Shown here in pieces: positions 5,468 to 6,022 of a DNA stretch of 6,022 bases. The translations under genes were made by a program, and so were the position numbers. The notes beneath the pieces were generated by a model. It ran no database searches. It worked only from the letters and a program-made list of their open reading frames with translations, and was not told where the DNA came from. The number at the start of each line of letters is the position of its first letter. Positions within the stretch are counted from its first letter, which is position 1. The DNA is from Bryobacterales bacterium (GTDB taxonomy: Bacteria; Acidobacteriota; Terriglobia; Bryobacterales; Bryobacteraceae), in assembly GCA_003132905.1 (NCBI GenBank), contig PKZC01000417.1, forward strand, positions 1 to 6,022, written 5' to 3'.

Positions 5468-6022
5468 ATGCGAATCTTCCCGCTATCAAGGGCGACAGCC
5501 ACGCCGAAGAAGCGGCACGTTTCGTCCAAGCCCTTTTTCAGGTTCCAGTTTCGCTCTGTCGTTCTCCTCGTCTTTACCTCATGCCCGGTTCTATTTGCAC
5601 AAAACATTCAGATCAAGCTTCTAAATGGAAAGAGCGGACGTCCCATTTCGGATGCCTGTGTGAACGTCTGGGTGGGAAACGGGCGCAAAGACGCCATGGG
5701 AATTCCAACTGATAAGTATGGTTTTGCTGCACTACGCCTGACCGATAATGCGGACGCAACCCAAATTCACGATGGAGGGATGTGCGGAGCGTTAGGTGTA
5801 ATCGATCCTGTCGTGAAGTACGCGGACACTGTACGCGTCAATGTTGGATACGTGTCCTGTGCATCGCGCAAATCAGACTTCTCTTGGCTGGCGATAACCG
5901 GCTTCCCGACAAAGGGTTTGATCGAGCGGGGCATTGTCACACCGAACACTTGCGGCAAGGCGTCAGCTTCGCAGAAACCTGGAGAGTTGACCATCTTCGT
6001 TAGTATTACTACGTTAAGTGTT
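5468..6022 (+). CDS. Exported small beta-sandwich (carboxypeptidase-regulatory/Ig-like) protein, 3' end outside window
   Basis: Open for 185 codons to the right edge. The ATG at 5468 is the only ordinary start after an in-frame TGA at 5450-5452; only a weak GGCGAG precedes it. Residues 1-29 are polar and basic, residues 30-44 (SVVLLVFTSCPVLFA) are a hydrophobic signal core, and cleavage is likely at LFA|QN. The mature part opens QNIQIKLLNGKSGRPISDA, then VNVWVG, then IPTDKYGFAALRL (79-91). This resembles 'G.tG.Pi..A.V.V ... TD..G...L.L' of carboxypeptidase-regulatory-like beta-sandwich domains. Cysteines at 64, 106, 131 and 162 could form two disulfides outside the cytoplasm. Similar small secreted proteins are, as I recall, frequent in Acidobacteriota; their function is unknown. 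The 29-residue n-region is unusually long. It faces away from the redox genes, so no functional link is implied. Confidence 0.75.
   Translation, partial: MRIFPLSRATATPKKRHVSSKPFFRFQFRSVVLLVFTSCPVLFAQNIQIKLLNGKSGRPISDACVNVWVGNGRKDAMGIPTDKYGFAALRLTDNADATQIHDGGMCGALGVIDPVVKYADTVRVNVGYVSCASRKSDFSWLAITGFPTKGLIERGIVTPNTCGKASASQKPGELTIFVSITTLSV

Noticed and set aside
5597..5605. Lipoprotein reading of the right-edge gene using FTSC in the signal region (C39)
   Set aside because: The -3 residue is Phe rather than Leu/Val/Ile-like, the cysteine lies within the hydrophobic core, and LFA|QN is a better signal peptidase I site.
5287..5607. A 106-codon minus-strand frame before and across the exported-protein start
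   Set aside because: Its first half is the complement of the signal-peptide region of the plus-strand gene; the rest has no known motif and no ribosome binding site.

Overview
The window looks like part of the chromosome of a GC-rich soil bacterium, most likely an Acidobacteriota of the Solibacter/Bryobacter type. That placement is an inference from memory of protein style (the tetraheme cytochrome + Fe-S protein + NrfD trio, and a secreted beta-sandwich protein with an 'IKLLNGKSGRPIS' opening). No rRNA or other marker gene is present to confirm it.

Minus strand, right to left: a dodecin (4841-4635); a periplasmic cytochrome c made of four tandem monoheme domains (4550-3456); a 658-base stretch with no gene I can defend; then a tight block of four genes. 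The block holds a membrane-anchored tetraheme cytochrome c (2797-2339), a Tat-exported protein with four [4Fe-4S] clusters (2327-1578), an NrfD/DsrP/HybB-type integral membrane quinone-site subunit (1572-403), and the first 127 codons of a coiled-coil plus membrane protein that runs off the left edge (383-1). Gaps inside the block are 11, 5 and 19 bases, and clear Shine-Dalgarno sequences precede the second and fourth genes, so it reads as one transcription unit.

The tetraheme cytochrome, Fe-S protein and NrfD form a DsrJOP-like electron-transfer module (the 'complex iron-sulfur molybdoenzyme' architecture) on the outer face of the cytoplasmic membrane. No molybdopterin or other catalytic subunit is encoded here. 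The likely path, by inference, is quinol/quinone at NrfD, then the four Fe-S clusters, the tetraheme subunit, and the soluble four-domain cytochrome c. The direction of flow and the final donor or acceptor cannot be told from the sequence.

Right side: 4842-5467 is mostly non-coding. It holds two adjacent palindromes about 60-85 bases upstream of the dodecin start and a start-less small membrane-protein reading frame (4973-5152, plus). A plus-strand gene for an exported small beta-sandwich protein begins at 5468 and is cut by the right edge. The two edge genes (1-383 minus, 5468-6022 plus) have no stop codon inside the window but are solid open frames.
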